Shown here piece by piece: positions 1 through 9,365 of a DNA stretch of 64,000 nucleotides. Origin of the DNA: Rathayibacter sp. VKM Ac-2856 (GTDB lineage: Bacteria > Actinomycetota > Actinomycetes > Actinomycetales > Microbacteriaceae); assembly GCF_013205055.1 (NCBI RefSeq), contig NZ_JABMLF010000001.1:1426001-1490000 (forward strand). The letters run 5' to 3'. A program made the translations under genes and the position numbers. Under the pieces are notes generated by a model, which made no database searches, was not told where the DNA came from, and saw only the letters and a list, made by a program, of their open reading frames with translations. Every line of letters begins with the position of its first letter. The first letter of the stretch is position 1.

Positions 1-501
1 GGTGCAGGCGAGTCCGCCGTAGCTCAGCGAGGTGTTGATCTTCGCGGAGCGCAGCGGATCGGACACGGTGCCCGTCGCCGGGTCGGTGCAGGACGGGATC
101 GGCACGTACATGTCGCGGGGGAAGCTGACGACCTCGACCGTCGAGTGGTCCTCCGAGATGTGCATCAGCATCGTGACGTCGTTGAGGTTCTCGGTGCGGT
201 CGCCGTAGGCGCCCTCCGCGGAGCCCTCGGCGCTGTCGCTGCCAGCGAGGAGGATGTTGACCCCACCCTCGATCGCCCCGATCTCGGGCACGGCGGAGTC
301 GGTCGAGCCGATGCCGAGGTCGACGGAGGGCCGCGCGCTGCCGGCGATCATCGAGAGGGCGATCGCCACGATCGAGATCGTGCTGAGCACGCCGACGCCG
401 ACGCAGGCCGCGAGGATCCGACCGGCGAAGCGCAGCCCGCTGCGGGGGCGCAGCCGGCCGTGACGGGCTGCTGTCCTGCGCGAGGCGACGGGTGCGCTCA
501 T
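1..501 (-). CDS. LCP (LytR-CpsA-Psr) family protein, N-terminal part (C-terminus beyond window)
   Basis: The reading frame opens with ATG at 501 on the minus strand and is still open at base 1, giving 167 visible residues. A basic N-terminus (about 25 residues) is followed by one membrane segment (about 26-53) and the start of an extracytoplasmic LCP domain: SDS at 88-90, LNDVTMLMHIS and SFPRDMYVPIP near 105-135, all typical of the phosphotransferases that attach teichoic acid or glycopolymer chains from a lipid carrier to peptidoglycan. It lies 16 bases downstream of the next LCP gene and is probably co-transcribed with it. The two proteins are clear paralogues. Family membership is confident; the polymer attached is unknown. 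Confidence 0.9.
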   Translation of the reverse strand, partial: MSAPVASRRTAARHGRLRPRSGLRFAGRILAACVGVGVLSTISIVAIALSMIAGSARPSVDLGIGSTDSAVPEIGAIEGGVNILLAGSDSAEGSAEGAYGDRTENLNDVTMLMHISEDHSTVEVVSFPRDMYVPIPSCTDPATGTVSDPLRSAKINTSLSYGGLACT

Positions 502-517
502 CGGTTCCGCCCCGGCG

Positions 518-1855
518 TCAGCCGAAGAACCCGACGGAGCAGGTCTGCTGGTCGGCGGGCTGGCCGGTGATCGACTCCGGCAGCTCGACGGGTCCGCCCG
601 CCGCGGGAGTGCCGGGAGCCGCGGTGGCGCCGGGCGTCGCCTCCGCGGTCGCGACAGGATCGGTCGTGGCGGGCCCGGCAGCGGGCGCCTCGGTCGCCGG
701 GGGCGCCTCGGTCTCGCCGGTGGTCGTCGCGCCGGCGCCGGTGCCGCCGGTGAGGGCGATCGGCTGGTCGGTCTGCAGGGCGCTGGCGAGCACGTCGCCG
801 GCCGCGCGGTCGGGGACGACCCCGCCGGAGGCCGCGCCCGTCGGGTACTGCGCGAACACCACGTTCGCGATGTCGACGTCCTTCAGCGCGAGGCCCATCT
901 GCACGAGGGTGTTCACGTTGTTCAGCTCGTCGGAGAGCGTCATGTTGCCCAGGGCCGCCTTCGCCAGGCCGTAGAGCGCGACGGGGTTCAGCAGCGTGTC
1001 GGCGCTCTTCACCTGGCGCACCAGTGAGGAGAGGAAGACCTGCTGGTTGCTGATCCGGGTCAGGTCGCTGCCGTCGCCGATGCCGTGGCGGCTGCGCAGG
1101 AACTGCAGGGCGGCCATGCCCTCCAGCGAGTGCACGCCGGGCTCGAGATAGGTGTTGGTGTAGGGGTCGGCGATCTCGGTGGCGACGCAGACGTCGACTC
1201 CGCCGATGGCGTTCGACATCTCGATGACGCCGTTGAACTGCACGACCGCGCCGTAGTCGACTCGGACCCCGAGCAGCTCCTCCGCGACGCCGGCGACGCA
1301 GCCGAGGCTGACGTCCTTGCCCATCGCCTCGTTGATCTTGGTGTCGTACCGGGCGGGGATCGTCTCTCCGGTCGCAGCGTTCACGCAGGACGGGATGTCG
1401 ACGTACATGTCGCGCGGGAAGCTGACGACGGTCGCGTTGCTGTGGTCGGCCGAGACGTGCATCAGCATGTTGACGTCGTTGAGGACGCTGGTCTCCTCGT
1501 CGGGGTCGCCGTAGGCGTCGCCCTGACCCTGGCGCGAGTCGCTGCCCACGACGAGGACGTTGAAGCCGCCCTCGAGGGCGCCGATCTCGGGGACCGAGCC
1601 CGCCGCGACCCCCGAGCCGGCCGCGACCGGGTGCAGACTGACCGACGGCTGAGCCGACTGCACGAGCAGGGTGGCGGCGATGGCGACGATGGAGATCGAG
1701 GCGACGACGCCGACTCCCGAGACGGTCGCGGCGGCCTTGACGAGGGTGCGCGGCAGGCTGTGCCGCTTCTGCCGCCCGTGCCGGACGTGGGGTCGCGGCG
1801 TGCGCGCCGACTCGTCCGCGGCGGAGTGGTCCGTCGAAGGGCGCGTCGTGCGCAT
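518..1855 (-). CDS. LCP (LytR-CpsA-Psr) family cell-wall polymer ligase
   Basis: 445 residues. A cytoplasmic basic stretch precedes one transmembrane helix (about 41-66); the LCP domain follows with GSDSRQG, LNDVNMLMHVSADHS, SFPRDMYVDIPSC and the late RSRHGIGDGSDLTRISNQQ signature. The arginines and aspartates of these motifs bind the polyprenyl pyrophosphate substrate in the family. The last 75 residues are a low-complexity Ala/Pro/Thr/Gly tail, probably wall-spanning. The family transfers glycopolymers to peptidoglycan outside the membrane. It is the upstream member of a tandem pair with the gene ending at base 1, and a third paralogue lies near 56-57 kb. Confidence 0.93.
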   Translation of the reverse strand: MRTTRPSTDHSAADESARTPRPHVRHGRQKRHSLPRTLVKAAATVSGVGVVASISIVAIAATLLVQSAQPSVSLHPVAAGSGVAAGSVPEIGALEGGFNVLVVGSDSRQGQGDAYGDPDEETSVLNDVNMLMHVSADHSNATVVSFPRDMYVDIPSCVNAATGETIPARYDTKINEAMGKDVSLGCVAGVAEELLGVRVDYGAVVQFNGVIEMSNAIGGVDVCVATEIADPYTNTYLEPGVHSLEGMAALQFLRSRHGIGDGSDLTRISNQQVFLSSLVRQVKSADTLLNPVALYGLAKAALGNMTLSDELNNVNTLVQMGLALKDVDIANVVFAQYPTGAASGGVVPDRAAGDVLASALQTDQPIALTGGTGAGATTTGETEAPPATEAPAAGPATTDPVATAEATPGATAAPGTPAAGGPVELPESITGQPADQQTCSVGFFG

Positions 1856-2046
1856 CCGTCTCCCGTTCGTCTCGATGCTGGGGGTGGTGGAGCTGAGTGG
1901 GGCGGCGTGCGCTGCCCGCGGGCGCGGAGGAGGTCGCTCCGACCGCGTCGGGACATAGTACCCAGACCGCTCCGGAAAGCCACCCGTCGCGAGGAATCCG
2001 TGGAGGAGACCCGGAGCGGCCGCTCGGGGCGGCCGCCGGGCCCCGC

Positions 2047-2502
2047 TCAGCCCTCCTGCGCGACGACGCTGATCGCCCAGACGACGCCGAAGCGGTCGGT
2101 GAGCATCCCGAAGCCGGGCGACCAGTCGGACGCCGCGAGCGGCTCGAGGACGCTCGATCCGTCGACGAGCGCCGCCCAGTGCGTGGTCGCCTCCTCGAGC
2201 GTCGTGGCCTGCAGCGCGAGGAAGAAGGGACGGTCGGTGATCGTCGTGCCGTTCTCGCGGCGCGTGGAACCGGCCTGCAGATCGGCGTCGCTCGAGGGCA
2301 CGTCGTACGCCATCACGCTGACTCCGCTCGGGCTGACGACCTGCCCGTGGACGACGCGCTCGGCGTCGGGCAGACCGGCCGGCATCCCGAAATCACCGTA
2401 GCTGCGGATGATCGCCTGCCCCCCGAAGGCGGTGGCGTAGTACTCGAGGGCGGCGCGGGCCCGGCCGGTGAAGGTGAGGTGGGGGACGACTGCTGCGGAC
2501 AC
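2047..2502 (-). CDS. VOC-fold (PhnB/glyoxalase-like) protein
   Basis: 151 residues starting at GTG 2502, chosen because GAAGGAG sits 6 bases upstream; the same frame is open much further upstream but that extension is antisense to the neighbouring regulator. The protein reads VVPHLTFTGRARAALEYYATAFGG at its start, with FGMLTDRFGVVWAI at the end, the pattern of PhnB-type vicinal-oxygen-chelate proteins (beta-alpha-beta-beta-beta repeats). Such proteins are often annotated as 3-demethylubiquinone methyltransferase-like but usually have no known reaction. It is transcribed divergently from the WYL regulator at 2623, which probably controls it. Confidence 0.85.
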   Translation of the reverse strand: MSAAVVPHLTFTGRARAALEYYATAFGGQAIIRSYGDFGMPAGLPDAERVVHGQVVSPSGVSVMAYDVPSSDADLQAGSTRRENGTTITDRPFFLALQATTLEEATTHWAALVDGSSVLEPLAASDWSPGFGMLTDRFGVVWAISVVAQEG

Positions 2503-2622
2503 GGTGTGCTCCTTCGACGTGCGGCGGGTGGGCCGCGGTTCTCCCGGTTCTTCCGGGGCGGACACCACGGTCCCGCCCGTACCGGTCAGGGATCGTCCGC
2601 ATCGTGCGCGATCATCGAACCC

Positions 2623-3675
2623 GTGCCGACGTCCTCCTCCCCCTCCACCTCGAAGCGGCTGCTCGCCCTGCTGTCGCTGCTGCAGTCGCGCCGCGACTGG
2701 TCGGCGCCGGTGCTGGCGACGCGGCTGGAGGTGAGCGAGCGGACGGTCCGGCGCGACGTCGAGCGGCTGCGCGAGCTCGACTACGTGATCGAGACCACGC
2801 GGGGTCCGGACGGCGGCTACCGCCTGGCCGCCGGCACCGAGCTGCCGCCGCTGCTGTTCGACGACGAGCAGGCGGTCGTGATCGCGCTGGCGCTGCGGAC
2901 CGCCGGCGCTCTTGGCACCGACCTCGACGACGCGGCCGAGCGGGCACTGCGGACCATCGGACGGCTGCTGCCGAGCCGCCTGGCGCACCGGATCGACGGG
3001 CTCGCCGCGAGCGCCGGATCGACGGCGGGCTCCCCCGGCTCCGGCGGGTCCCGCGCCGACTCCGGCGTGCTGCTGCGGATCGGCGACGCGATCCGCGCGT
3101 CGCTGACCCTGCGGTTCGACTACGACTCCCCCATGGGAGCGGCCGACTCCCCGGCAGGAGCGTCCGACACCCCCGGAGGAGCGTCCGCCCCGCCCGCGGT
3201 CCGATCGACCGAGCCGCACCACCTCGTCCTCGCCGGCGGCCGCTGGTATCTGATCGGCTGGACCCCCGACCGCTCGGACTGGCGCACCTACCGCGTCGAC
3301 CGGATCCGGCCCCGCAGCCACACCGGCGCCGCCTTCCGCCCGCGGACCGTGCCCGGCGGCGACCCCGCGGCGTTCCTCTCCGCCCGCTTCAAGGGCTCGA
3401 CCGGCACGGACACCTGGCCCTGCTGGGGCTCGGCGTCGATCGACGCCGACGCCGCGCAGCTCGCGCCCTACCTCGGCGACGGCACGCTGACGGTCGAGCC
3501 GGACGGCCGCTGCCGCATCCGCGTCGGCTCCTGGTCCTGGCTCGGCCTCGCCGCGTCCATCGCCCGCTTCGACGCGCCGATCAGTGGCGTCGAACCCCGC
3601 GAGCTGCGGGAGGCGTTCGCGCGGCTCGCGGAGCGGTCGGCGCGCGCGGCGCGGTCCGCAGCCGACGCCCCCTGA
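2623..3675 (+). CDS. HTH/WYL-domain transcriptional regulator (YafY-like)
   Basis: 350 residues from GTG 2623. An N-terminal DeoR-like winged helix (KRLLALLSLLQSRRDWSA, then ATRLEVSERTVRRDVERLREL, residues about 10-60) is followed by the linker PDGGYRLAAG and a C-terminal WYL domain with the motif GRWYLIGWTPDRSDWRTYRVDRI cut short by no frameshift. A Ser/Pro/Gly-rich insert (SPMGAADSPAGASDTPGGAS) around residues 168-187 is lineage-specific low complexity. WYL domains sense ligands, often nucleic-acid related. The gene is divergent from the VOC gene with 120 bases between starts, the usual layout for a local regulator. Confidence 0.88.
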   Translation: MPTSSSPSTSKRLLALLSLLQSRRDWSAPVLATRLEVSERTVRRDVERLRELDYVIETTRGPDGGYRLAAGTELPPLLFDDEQAVVIALALRTAGALGTDLDDAAERALRTIGRLLPSRLAHRIDGLAASAGSTAGSPGSGGSRADSGVLLRIGDAIRASLTLRFDYDSPMGAADSPAGASDTPGGASAPPAVRSTEPHHLVLAGGRWYLIGWTPDRSDWRTYRVDRIRPRSHTGAAFRPRTVPGGDPAAFLSARFKGSTGTDTWPCWGSASIDADAAQLAPYLGDGTLTVEPDGRCRIRVGSWSWLGLAASIARFDAPISGVEPRELREAFARLAERSARAARSAADAP

Positions 3676-3687
3676 GGGCCGCACACC

Positions 3688-4611
3688 TCAGGGGCGCAGG
3701 GTCCGCCGGAGGAACCGCACCTGGTCCTCGAGACTGGCGCGCGAGACCGCGGCGTCGGGCACGAGCTGATCGAACACGTGGTACGTCCCCGCCCAGAGTC
3801 GCAGATCGACGGGCACCCCCTGCTCGAGGAGCCGTGCGCCGAAGTGGAGCGCCTCGTCGCGCAGCGGGTCGAGCTGCGCGACGAGGAGGTACGTCTCCGG
3901 CAGCCCGGCCAGCGACTCGCGGCGCGCCGGTGCCGCGTACGCGTCGGCCTCCCTCCCGCCGAGGTAGAGCCGCCACATCACCTCGGCGTTGCGGTTGTCC
4001 CAGACCGGCGTGTCGTCGAACTCCCGCATCGACGTCGTCGTGAGGCGGTCGTCGAGCACGGGGAACAGCAGCAGCTGCGCGCGTGGCACCCGCTCGCCCT
4101 CGTCGAGCGCGAGCATGCTCACCCCCGCCGCCAGCGCGCCGCCGGCACTGACTCCGGCGACGGCGATCCGCGCGGGGTCGATCCCGAGCTCGGCCGCCCG
4201 CTCGATGATCCACCGCAGCACCGCCCGGCAGTCCTGCAGGCCCTGCGGGTAGGCGTGCTCGGGAGCGAGGCGGTAGTCGACGGAGACGACGAGGCAGCCC
4301 GCGTCGCCGGCGTAGCGCAGGCAGCGGGCGTTCTCGGAGAGGAGGTCCCCCGCGACGAACGCACCGCCGTGCAGGAAGATCAGGGCGGACCCGACCGACG
4401 CCGACGGCCGATAGAGCCGCAGCGCGATGTCGTGACCGTCGAGGCGCACCGAGCGCGCCTCGATCGCGACCGACCCGCCGAACTCCACCTCGGCGGAGGA
4501 CGGCTGCATCGTCGACGAGCCCATCAGCAGCCGTGTGCCCTCGACGTCGTTCAGGTCCGGCCGCACCATCAGCTCGGTGGCGGCGGCGAGCTCAGCGTCC
4601 ACGGCGGCCAC
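3688..4611 (-). CDS. Alpha/beta hydrolase, hormone-sensitive-lipase family esterase
   Basis: 307 residues, GTG start. The HSL-family oxyanion motif is HGGAF (81-85), followed by YRLAPEH (113-119), the nucleophile elbow GVSAGG (Ser155), an acid region around LDPLRDEA and the catalytic His in AGTYHVFDQ. These proteins hydrolyse short acyl esters. It is the last gene of a minus-strand run, 21 bases after the PucR-like regulator, which itself follows a sugar-type ABC importer; an imported ester or acylated compound is a reasonable but unproven substrate. Confidence 0.88.
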   Translation of the reverse strand: MAAVDAELAAATELMVRPDLNDVEGTRLLMGSSTMQPSSAEVEFGGSVAIEARSVRLDGHDIALRLYRPSASVGSALIFLHGGAFVAGDLLSENARCLRYAGDAGCLVVSVDYRLAPEHAYPQGLQDCRAVLRWIIERAAELGIDPARIAVAGVSAGGALAAGVSMLALDEGERVPRAQLLLFPVLDDRLTTTSMREFDDTPVWDNRNAEVMWRLYLGGREADAYAAPARRESLAGLPETYLLVAQLDPLRDEALHFGARLLEQGVPVDLRLWAGTYHVFDQLVPDAAVSRASLEDQVRFLRRTLRP

Positions 4612-4632
4612 CCCCGGCCGTGCCGAGGGGCC

Positions 4633-5724
4633 TCACGCTTCGTCCGGCTCCGCCTCGGCGATCCGCAGCAGCTGCAGCGCGAGCCACACGTCGTTGCGCT
4701 GCGCGGCCACGAACACATCGATCCCCAGCTTCGTTCCCACGTTCTTCAGCCGGTGCCCCAGGGAGCTGTGGTGCAGCAGGAGCTCCGCCGCCGCCGCGCG
4801 GACGTTCGCGTGGCGGCAGTACGCGTCCAGGGCGAGGATCTCGCCCAGGCCGACGGGCGTGCGCACCAGGAGCTGCATCCGCTGCACGAGCTCCGAGCCG
4901 GCGGCCTCCGCCGGGGAGACCCGGGCGAGGCAGCGGAGGGAGCCGAGCGCCTCGTGCGCGAGCGCGCGCGGCCCGAGCGTCGGCGAGCACAACCGCAGCG
5001 TCCGCAGCGCGGAGAGGTAGGAGTCCCGCGGCGACAGCGCCGAGGCGCTCGCTCCGACGGCGACGATCTCGGCGCCCTCGGGGAGCGCTCCGGGCAGGGT
5101 CCCGGAGCCGTGCACCAGCACCGCGTGCACCGTCCCGAAGCGCACCGGAGCGGTGCAGCGGTGCTCCGGCCCGCACCACTCCCGCCAGGTGCGCGGGTCC
5201 GAGAGAGGTCCGCCCGAGCCCCGGGCGAGGACGACGCGGAGGCGCCAGTCCGGCCGGAAGCCCAGCCGCCGCAGCGCCTCCTCCCGGTGCTCGGTGATCG
5301 AGGGCAGCGCCTCTATCAGCATCCGAAGCGGCTCGCCGTCGCCCAGCCGGGCCGCGTCGGCCTGCCGGATGAGGATCGTGGCCGCGGTCAGCGACATGCG
5401 CTCGAGGATCAGCTGCGCCATGTCCGCGTCGCTGCTCGCGGGCACCACCCAGACCAGGCCGGCGCCCGCGGTGCCGCCGCCGATCCCGGTGCTGATCGCC
5501 CCGGCCGGCGGCTCCTGCGGCCGCGCGCGACCGAGGCTGTCGAAGCCGCAGCCGCCGCCCGGACCGGCGAAGCCCGCCTCGGTCCCGATCAGCATCGCCG
5601 TCGACCGCACCAGCTCGTCGATCCCGGCCCGGAACTGCTGGAGCTTGTCGAAGAAGCTGACGACGCGCAGCGCGTCCCGCCCGCACTCGCCGCCCTCGGA
5701 CAACCGCCGGAGAAGTCCCTCCAC
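4633..5724 (-). CDS. PucR-like helix-turn-helix transcriptional regulator
   Basis: 363 residues, GTG start, 11 bases after the permease stop. The C-terminus holds the PucR-type helix-turn-helix: LDAYCRHANVRAAAAELLLHHSSLGHRLKNVGTKLG at about 308-343, in which a one-column array of small residues and the H-SS-H-R-L recognition helix match the family. The remaining N-terminal part resembles the GAF/GGDEF-like sensory region found in PucR and CdaR activators but is not clearly assigned. Placement inside the transporter operon suggests it regulates that operon. Confidence 0.8.
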   Translation of the reverse strand: MEGLLRRLSEGGECGRDALRVVSFFDKLQQFRAGIDELVRSTAMLIGTEAGFAGPGGGCGFDSLGRARPQEPPAGAISTGIGGGTAGAGLVWVVPASSDADMAQLILERMSLTAATILIRQADAARLGDGEPLRMLIEALPSITEHREEALRRLGFRPDWRLRVVLARGSGGPLSDPRTWREWCGPEHRCTAPVRFGTVHAVLVHGSGTLPGALPEGAEIVAVGASASALSPRDSYLSALRTLRLCSPTLGPRALAHEALGSLRCLARVSPAEAAGSELVQRMQLLVRTPVGLGEILALDAYCRHANVRAAAAELLLHHSSLGHRLKNVGTKLGIDVFVAAQRNDVWLALQLLRIAEAEPDEA

Positions 5725-5735
5725 AGGTCACAGCC

Positions 5736-6734
5736 TCACTCGTCATCGCGTGCTCGCAACCGGTCGATCGCCAGGGCGAGCACCAGCACGGTCCCCGTCG
5801 CGATGCCCTGCCAGTAGGACGATACATTCAGGATCACGAGGCCGTTGCTCAGCGTCGAGAGGAAGACGATGCCGAGCGCGGTGCGCGGAATGCTGCCGCG
5901 GCCGCCGAAGAGCGAGGTCCCGCCGAGGACGACCGCGGCGAAGATGTCGAACTCGGCGCCCTGCCCGTTGTTCGCGGAGCCGGAGCCGAGCCGCCCCGCG
6001 AGCAGCACGCCCGCCACCGCCGAGAGCGCCCCGGCGACCACGAAGACCTGCATCGCGTGCACGTTCACCCGGAGCCCTGCCACTCTCGAGGCCCGGCCGG
6101 AGGAGCCGATGGCGTACGAGCGCAGCCCCCAGGTCGTCGTGCGCATCACGAACCACGCGACGACGTAGAGCACGGTCACCAGCACCACCGCGACCGGGAG
6201 CGGACCGATCGACCCGGTGCCGACCCAGAGCAGGAGATCGAAGCCCTCGACGACCGGGGCCGCGATCGACTGCCCGCTGGTCCAGACCTGTGCGGCACCG
6301 CGGACGACCAGCGCCACCGCGAGCGTGGAGATGAAGCCGGGGATCCGGAGGGTCTCGGTCAGCACGCCGTTGACGAGCCCGAGCAGGGCCCCGAGCGCGA
6401 TCGCGCCGAGGACGGCGACGAGCGGCGGCAGCCCGACCTGAAGCAGCGATACGCAGGTGATCCCGGACGCCGCGATCAGCGCGCCCTGGCTGATGTCGAG
6501 CCGGCCGGCGATCAGGATGATCGTCGCTCCGATCGCCGCGACGCCGAGCACCGCCGACTGCCGGAGCACGACGAACAGGTTGTCGACGGTGAAGAACGTC
6601 GACGAGCTGACGGCGAAGACGACGATCATCACGGCCAGCGCCACGGGGAGGACGATCGTGGCGAGGCGCTCCTGATCGATGCCGCGGCGCGGAGCGCGGG
6701 CGAGCTCGGCATCGGGAGTGTCGAGGCGGGTCAT
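5736..6734 (-). CDS. ABC sugar-type transporter permease (RbsC/BPD_transp_2 family)
   Basis: 332 residues. The start ATG at 6734 overlaps the ATPase stop (ATGA, 6731-6734). Eight to ten hydrophobic segments are visible, with the family signatures GRLDISQGALIA, RIPGFISTLA and AAVVLGGTSLFGGRGSI, typical of permeases for ribose, xylose, autoinducer-2 and related compounds. It forms the membrane channel for the neighbouring ATPase and lipoprotein. Confidence 0.93.
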   Translation of the reverse strand: MTRLDTPDAELARAPRRGIDQERLATIVLPVALAVMIVVFAVSSSTFFTVDNLFVVLRQSAVLGVAAIGATIILIAGRLDISQGALIAASGITCVSLLQVGLPPLVAVLGAIALGALLGLVNGVLTETLRIPGFISTLAVALVVRGAAQVWTSGQSIAAPVVEGFDLLLWVGTGSIGPLPVAVVLVTVLYVVAWFVMRTTTWGLRSYAIGSSGRASRVAGLRVNVHAMQVFVVAGALSAVAGVLLAGRLGSGSANNGQGAEFDIFAAVVLGGTSLFGGRGSIPRTALGIVFLSTLSNGLVILNVSSYWQGIATGTVLVLALAIDRLRARDDE

Positions 6735-8239
6735 GAGACGCCTCCGGTCGCTGCGGACATCAGTTCTCCTTCGGTGGCGGTGGTGGCCGGGAGCTCCCGG
6801 ACGACGGCGCCGTTGCGGACGACGATGATCCGGTCGCAGGCGGCGCGCAGCTCGGCGATCTCCGAGCTGATCAGCAGGACGGCGACGCCCTTGCCGGTGA
6901 GATCCCAGACCGTGTCGATCAGGTCGGCCTTGGCTCGGACGTCGATGCCGTGGGTGGGCTCGTCGAGGACGAGCAGGGACAGGTCCTCTGCGAGCAGGCG
7001 CCCGACGAGCACCTTCTGCTGGTTGCCCCCCGAGAGCGAGCGGATGTCGAGGGCGTCGCTCGCGGCCTTGATCCGCAGGCGGGACGTCATCTCGCGGATC
7101 AGCGCGGTCACCGCGCGCCGGTCGAAGACGCCCCCGCGAGCGACGTCCCGCGGGGCCCGGACGATCATGTTCTGCCGCACGCTGAGGTGTGGCAGGATCC
7201 CCTCGGTGCGGCGGTCCTCGGAGAGGTATGCGACGCCCCGGGCGAAGCCGGCGGCCGCGGAGCGCGGGCTGTAGGGCCGGCCGGCGAGCTGCATCGAGCC
7301 GGACTGCAGGGTCTCGAGGCCGGCGATCGAGCGGCCGATCGAGGACTTCCCCGCGCCGACGAGGCCGAAGACGCCGAGCACCTCGCCTCGCCGGATCGCG
7401 AGGTCGACGGGCGGGCGGCCCTTGATCACCATCGCTCCGCCGACGAACGCAGGCTCGCCGAGCGACGGGGCCCGGTCGCCCCGGACGACGGCCGCGGAAC
7501 CCGGCACCATGGCGTCGACGACCTGCGGCAGCACGTCCACCGTGGCCGCGAACTCGCCGGCGACCCGGCCGTCCCGCAGCACGACGATGCTGTCGCACAG
7601 CTGCACGACCTCGTCGAGCCGGTGCGAGATGAAGACCACCCCGACGCCCTCGTCGCTGAGCGAGCGCATGACGCGGAAGAGGCGCGCCTCCTCGAACGGC
7701 GTCAGCGAGGAGGTCGGCTCGTCCAGCAGCAGCACGGACCCGGCGCTGCGCAGCGCACGGGCCGCCGCGACCAGCTGGCGGTCGCCGATCGACACGTCGC
7801 GCACCAGCTCGTCGACGTCGTTCTCCAGCCCCATCCGGCGCAGCAGCGCGCGGGCGGCCTCCCGCATCTGCCGGCGGTCGAGCTGCAGGGCCCGCTGGAA
7901 CGGGCGCTCGTCACCCAGGAAGAGGTTCTCGGCGATCGTGAGATCGGGCACGAGGTCGAGCTCCTGGCGCACGACGCCGATCCCGTGGCGCTGCGCCTCG
8001 CGCGGGCTCGAGAACGAGACCGGCTCGCCGCTCACCCGCAGCTCGCCGGTGTCGGGCGGGAGCTGGCCGGTGAGGATGTTGATCAGGGTCGACTTGCCGG
8101 CCCCGTTGGCGCCGGCCAGGCCGAGGATCCGTCCCGCGTGGACCGACAGGTCGACGCCGGTGAGGGCGGCCACCCCGCCGAAGGCCTTGCTCACTCCGCG
8201 GACGGTGAGGACGGCGGCGGGCTCGAGCGGTGCCGTCAT
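6731..8239 (-). CDS. ABC sugar-type transporter ATP-binding protein (RbsA-like, two NBDs)
   Basis: 502 residues with two nucleotide-binding domains, as in RbsA, XylG and MglA. First domain: Walker A GANGAGKST (about 39-47) and Walker B LLLDEPTSSL, but the signature reads VSIGDRQL. Second domain: a Walker A of the form GLVGAGKSS, full signature LSGGNQQK and Walker B LLVLDEPTHGID. The ATG at 8239 overlaps the stop of the binding-protein gene (8236-8239). It powers import through the permease encoded next. Confidence 0.95.
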   Translation of the reverse strand: MTAPLEPAAVLTVRGVSKAFGGVAALTGVDLSVHAGRILGLAGANGAGKSTLINILTGQLPPDTGELRVSGEPVSFSSPREAQRHGIGVVRQELDLVPDLTIAENLFLGDERPFQRALQLDRRQMREAARALLRRMGLENDVDELVRDVSIGDRQLVAAARALRSAGSVLLLDEPTSSLTPFEEARLFRVMRSLSDEGVGVVFISHRLDEVVQLCDSIVVLRDGRVAGEFAATVDVLPQVVDAMVPGSAAVVRGDRAPSLGEPAFVGGAMVIKGRPPVDLAIRRGEVLGVFGLVGAGKSSIGRSIAGLETLQSGSMQLAGRPYSPRSAAAGFARGVAYLSEDRRTEGILPHLSVRQNMIVRAPRDVARGGVFDRRAVTALIREMTSRLRIKAASDALDIRSLSGGNQQKVLVGRLLAEDLSLLVLDEPTHGIDVRAKADLIDTVWDLTGKGVAVLLISSEIAELRAACDRIIVVRNGAVVRELPATTATEGELMSAATGGVS

Positions 8240-9255
8240 CCGAGGGAGTCCAGGATCCCCTGGGCGTTCTCCGCCGTGACCAGCTCGACGGGCACGATCT
8301 GCTCGCGCTCGACCTCTCCGCCCGAGGCGAGCTCGAGGACCGCGCGCGCGATGATCTCTCCCTGCTGGAGCGGGAAGAGGCCCACCGTGGAGACGACGTC
8401 GCCGGAGAGGACACCCTGCAGGATGCGCGCGTCCTCGCCGCCGGTGACGATCCCGACGTCCTCGCCGGGGGTGCGTCCGGAGGCCTTGACCGCGGAGATC
8501 GCGCCGAGCGCGCTGGAGTCGTTCAGACCGACGATGAGGTCGAGATCGGGGTGCGCCTGCAGAACGGTCGAGGTCTGCGCGTTGCCGGTGTCCTCCTGGT
8601 ACGCCTCGACCTCGCTGACGAGGGTCCACTTCCCCTCACCGAGCACGGCGTCGATCCCGGCGATGACGCCCTCGTGCCGGGCGATCAGCGGCTCACCGCC
8701 GGAGTCCTGGTGCAGGATCGCGACGGTGGGCACCTCGTCCACGCGGTTCGCCGCCAGCCAGCCGCCGGCGCTCTCGCCCTCGAGCTCGCCGAAGGCGCGG
8801 TCGTCGAGGTTGAAGACGACGTCGGCCTCGGGGATGTCGGTCGCCAGCCCGACCACGAGGACGTCCTGCCCGGTCAGGCGGCGCGCGACCGGCGAGATCG
8901 CCTTCGGGTCCGTCGGGCACACGATCACGGCCTTCGCACCGGCCGCGACGAGGTTCTCGATTCCGGACACCTGCTCGCCGGACTCGCCGTCGGGATCGGA
9001 GGTGACGACGTCGATGCCGCAGTCGGACAGGACGCCCTCCAGCCCCTTCTCGACCAGCGGGAAGTACCCGCCGGTGTTGGAGTAGGGCGAGTAGCCGACG
9101 CGGGTCAGGTCGACGCCGTCGCACTCGGCGGGGCGCTCTCCGGCCGGCGTCGTCGATGCGCTCTGGCAGCCGCTCAACGGGAGCAGCACGACCGCGGCAG
9201 CGGCCAGTGCGACGGCCGTGCGGCGCAGTCGGGTGGTGGGTCCGTGGACGTGCAT
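8236..9255 (-). CDS. Periplasmic-binding-type lipoprotein of sugar ABC transporter
   Basis: 339 residues from ATG 9255, chosen because GAAGGAG lies 5 bases upstream and because a lipoprotein signal follows at once (RRTAVALAAAAVVLLPLSGC, lipobox Cys30). The mature part has the peripla_BP_4 fold: GVDLTRVGYSPYSNTGGYFP, ENLVAAGAKAVIVCPTD, then LIVGLNDSSALGAISAVKASG near the C-terminus. It captures the transported ligand, probably a sugar or sugar-like molecule, and is the first gene of the five-gene operon that runs down to 3688. Confidence 0.93.
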   Translation of the reverse strand: MHVHGPTTRLRRTAVALAAAAVVLLPLSGCQSASTTPAGERPAECDGVDLTRVGYSPYSNTGGYFPLVEKGLEGVLSDCGIDVVTSDPDGESGEQVSGIENLVAAGAKAVIVCPTDPKAISPVARRLTGQDVLVVGLATDIPEADVVFNLDDRAFGELEGESAGGWLAANRVDEVPTVAILHQDSGGEPLIARHEGVIAGIDAVLGEGKWTLVSEVEAYQEDTGNAQTSTVLQAHPDLDLIVGLNDSSALGAISAVKASGRTPGEDVGIVTGGEDARILQGVLSGDVVSTVGLFPLQQGEIIARAVLELASGGEVEREQIVPVELVTAENAQGILDSLG

Positions 9256-9365
9256 CGTGTCTCCTTCGACAGGAAGTGCGGATGGGGCGACTCCCCGGGG
9301 AGGGGCTCGGCGCCACCCGTCACTCTGCCGACGCGCGGCCCCGGAGTCATCCGGTCGCCGACGCA

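Noticed and set aside
518-974. Plus-strand frames across the LCP genes rich in Ala/Pro/Val
   Set aside because: They are antisense shadows of the well-supported LCP gene on the minus strand.
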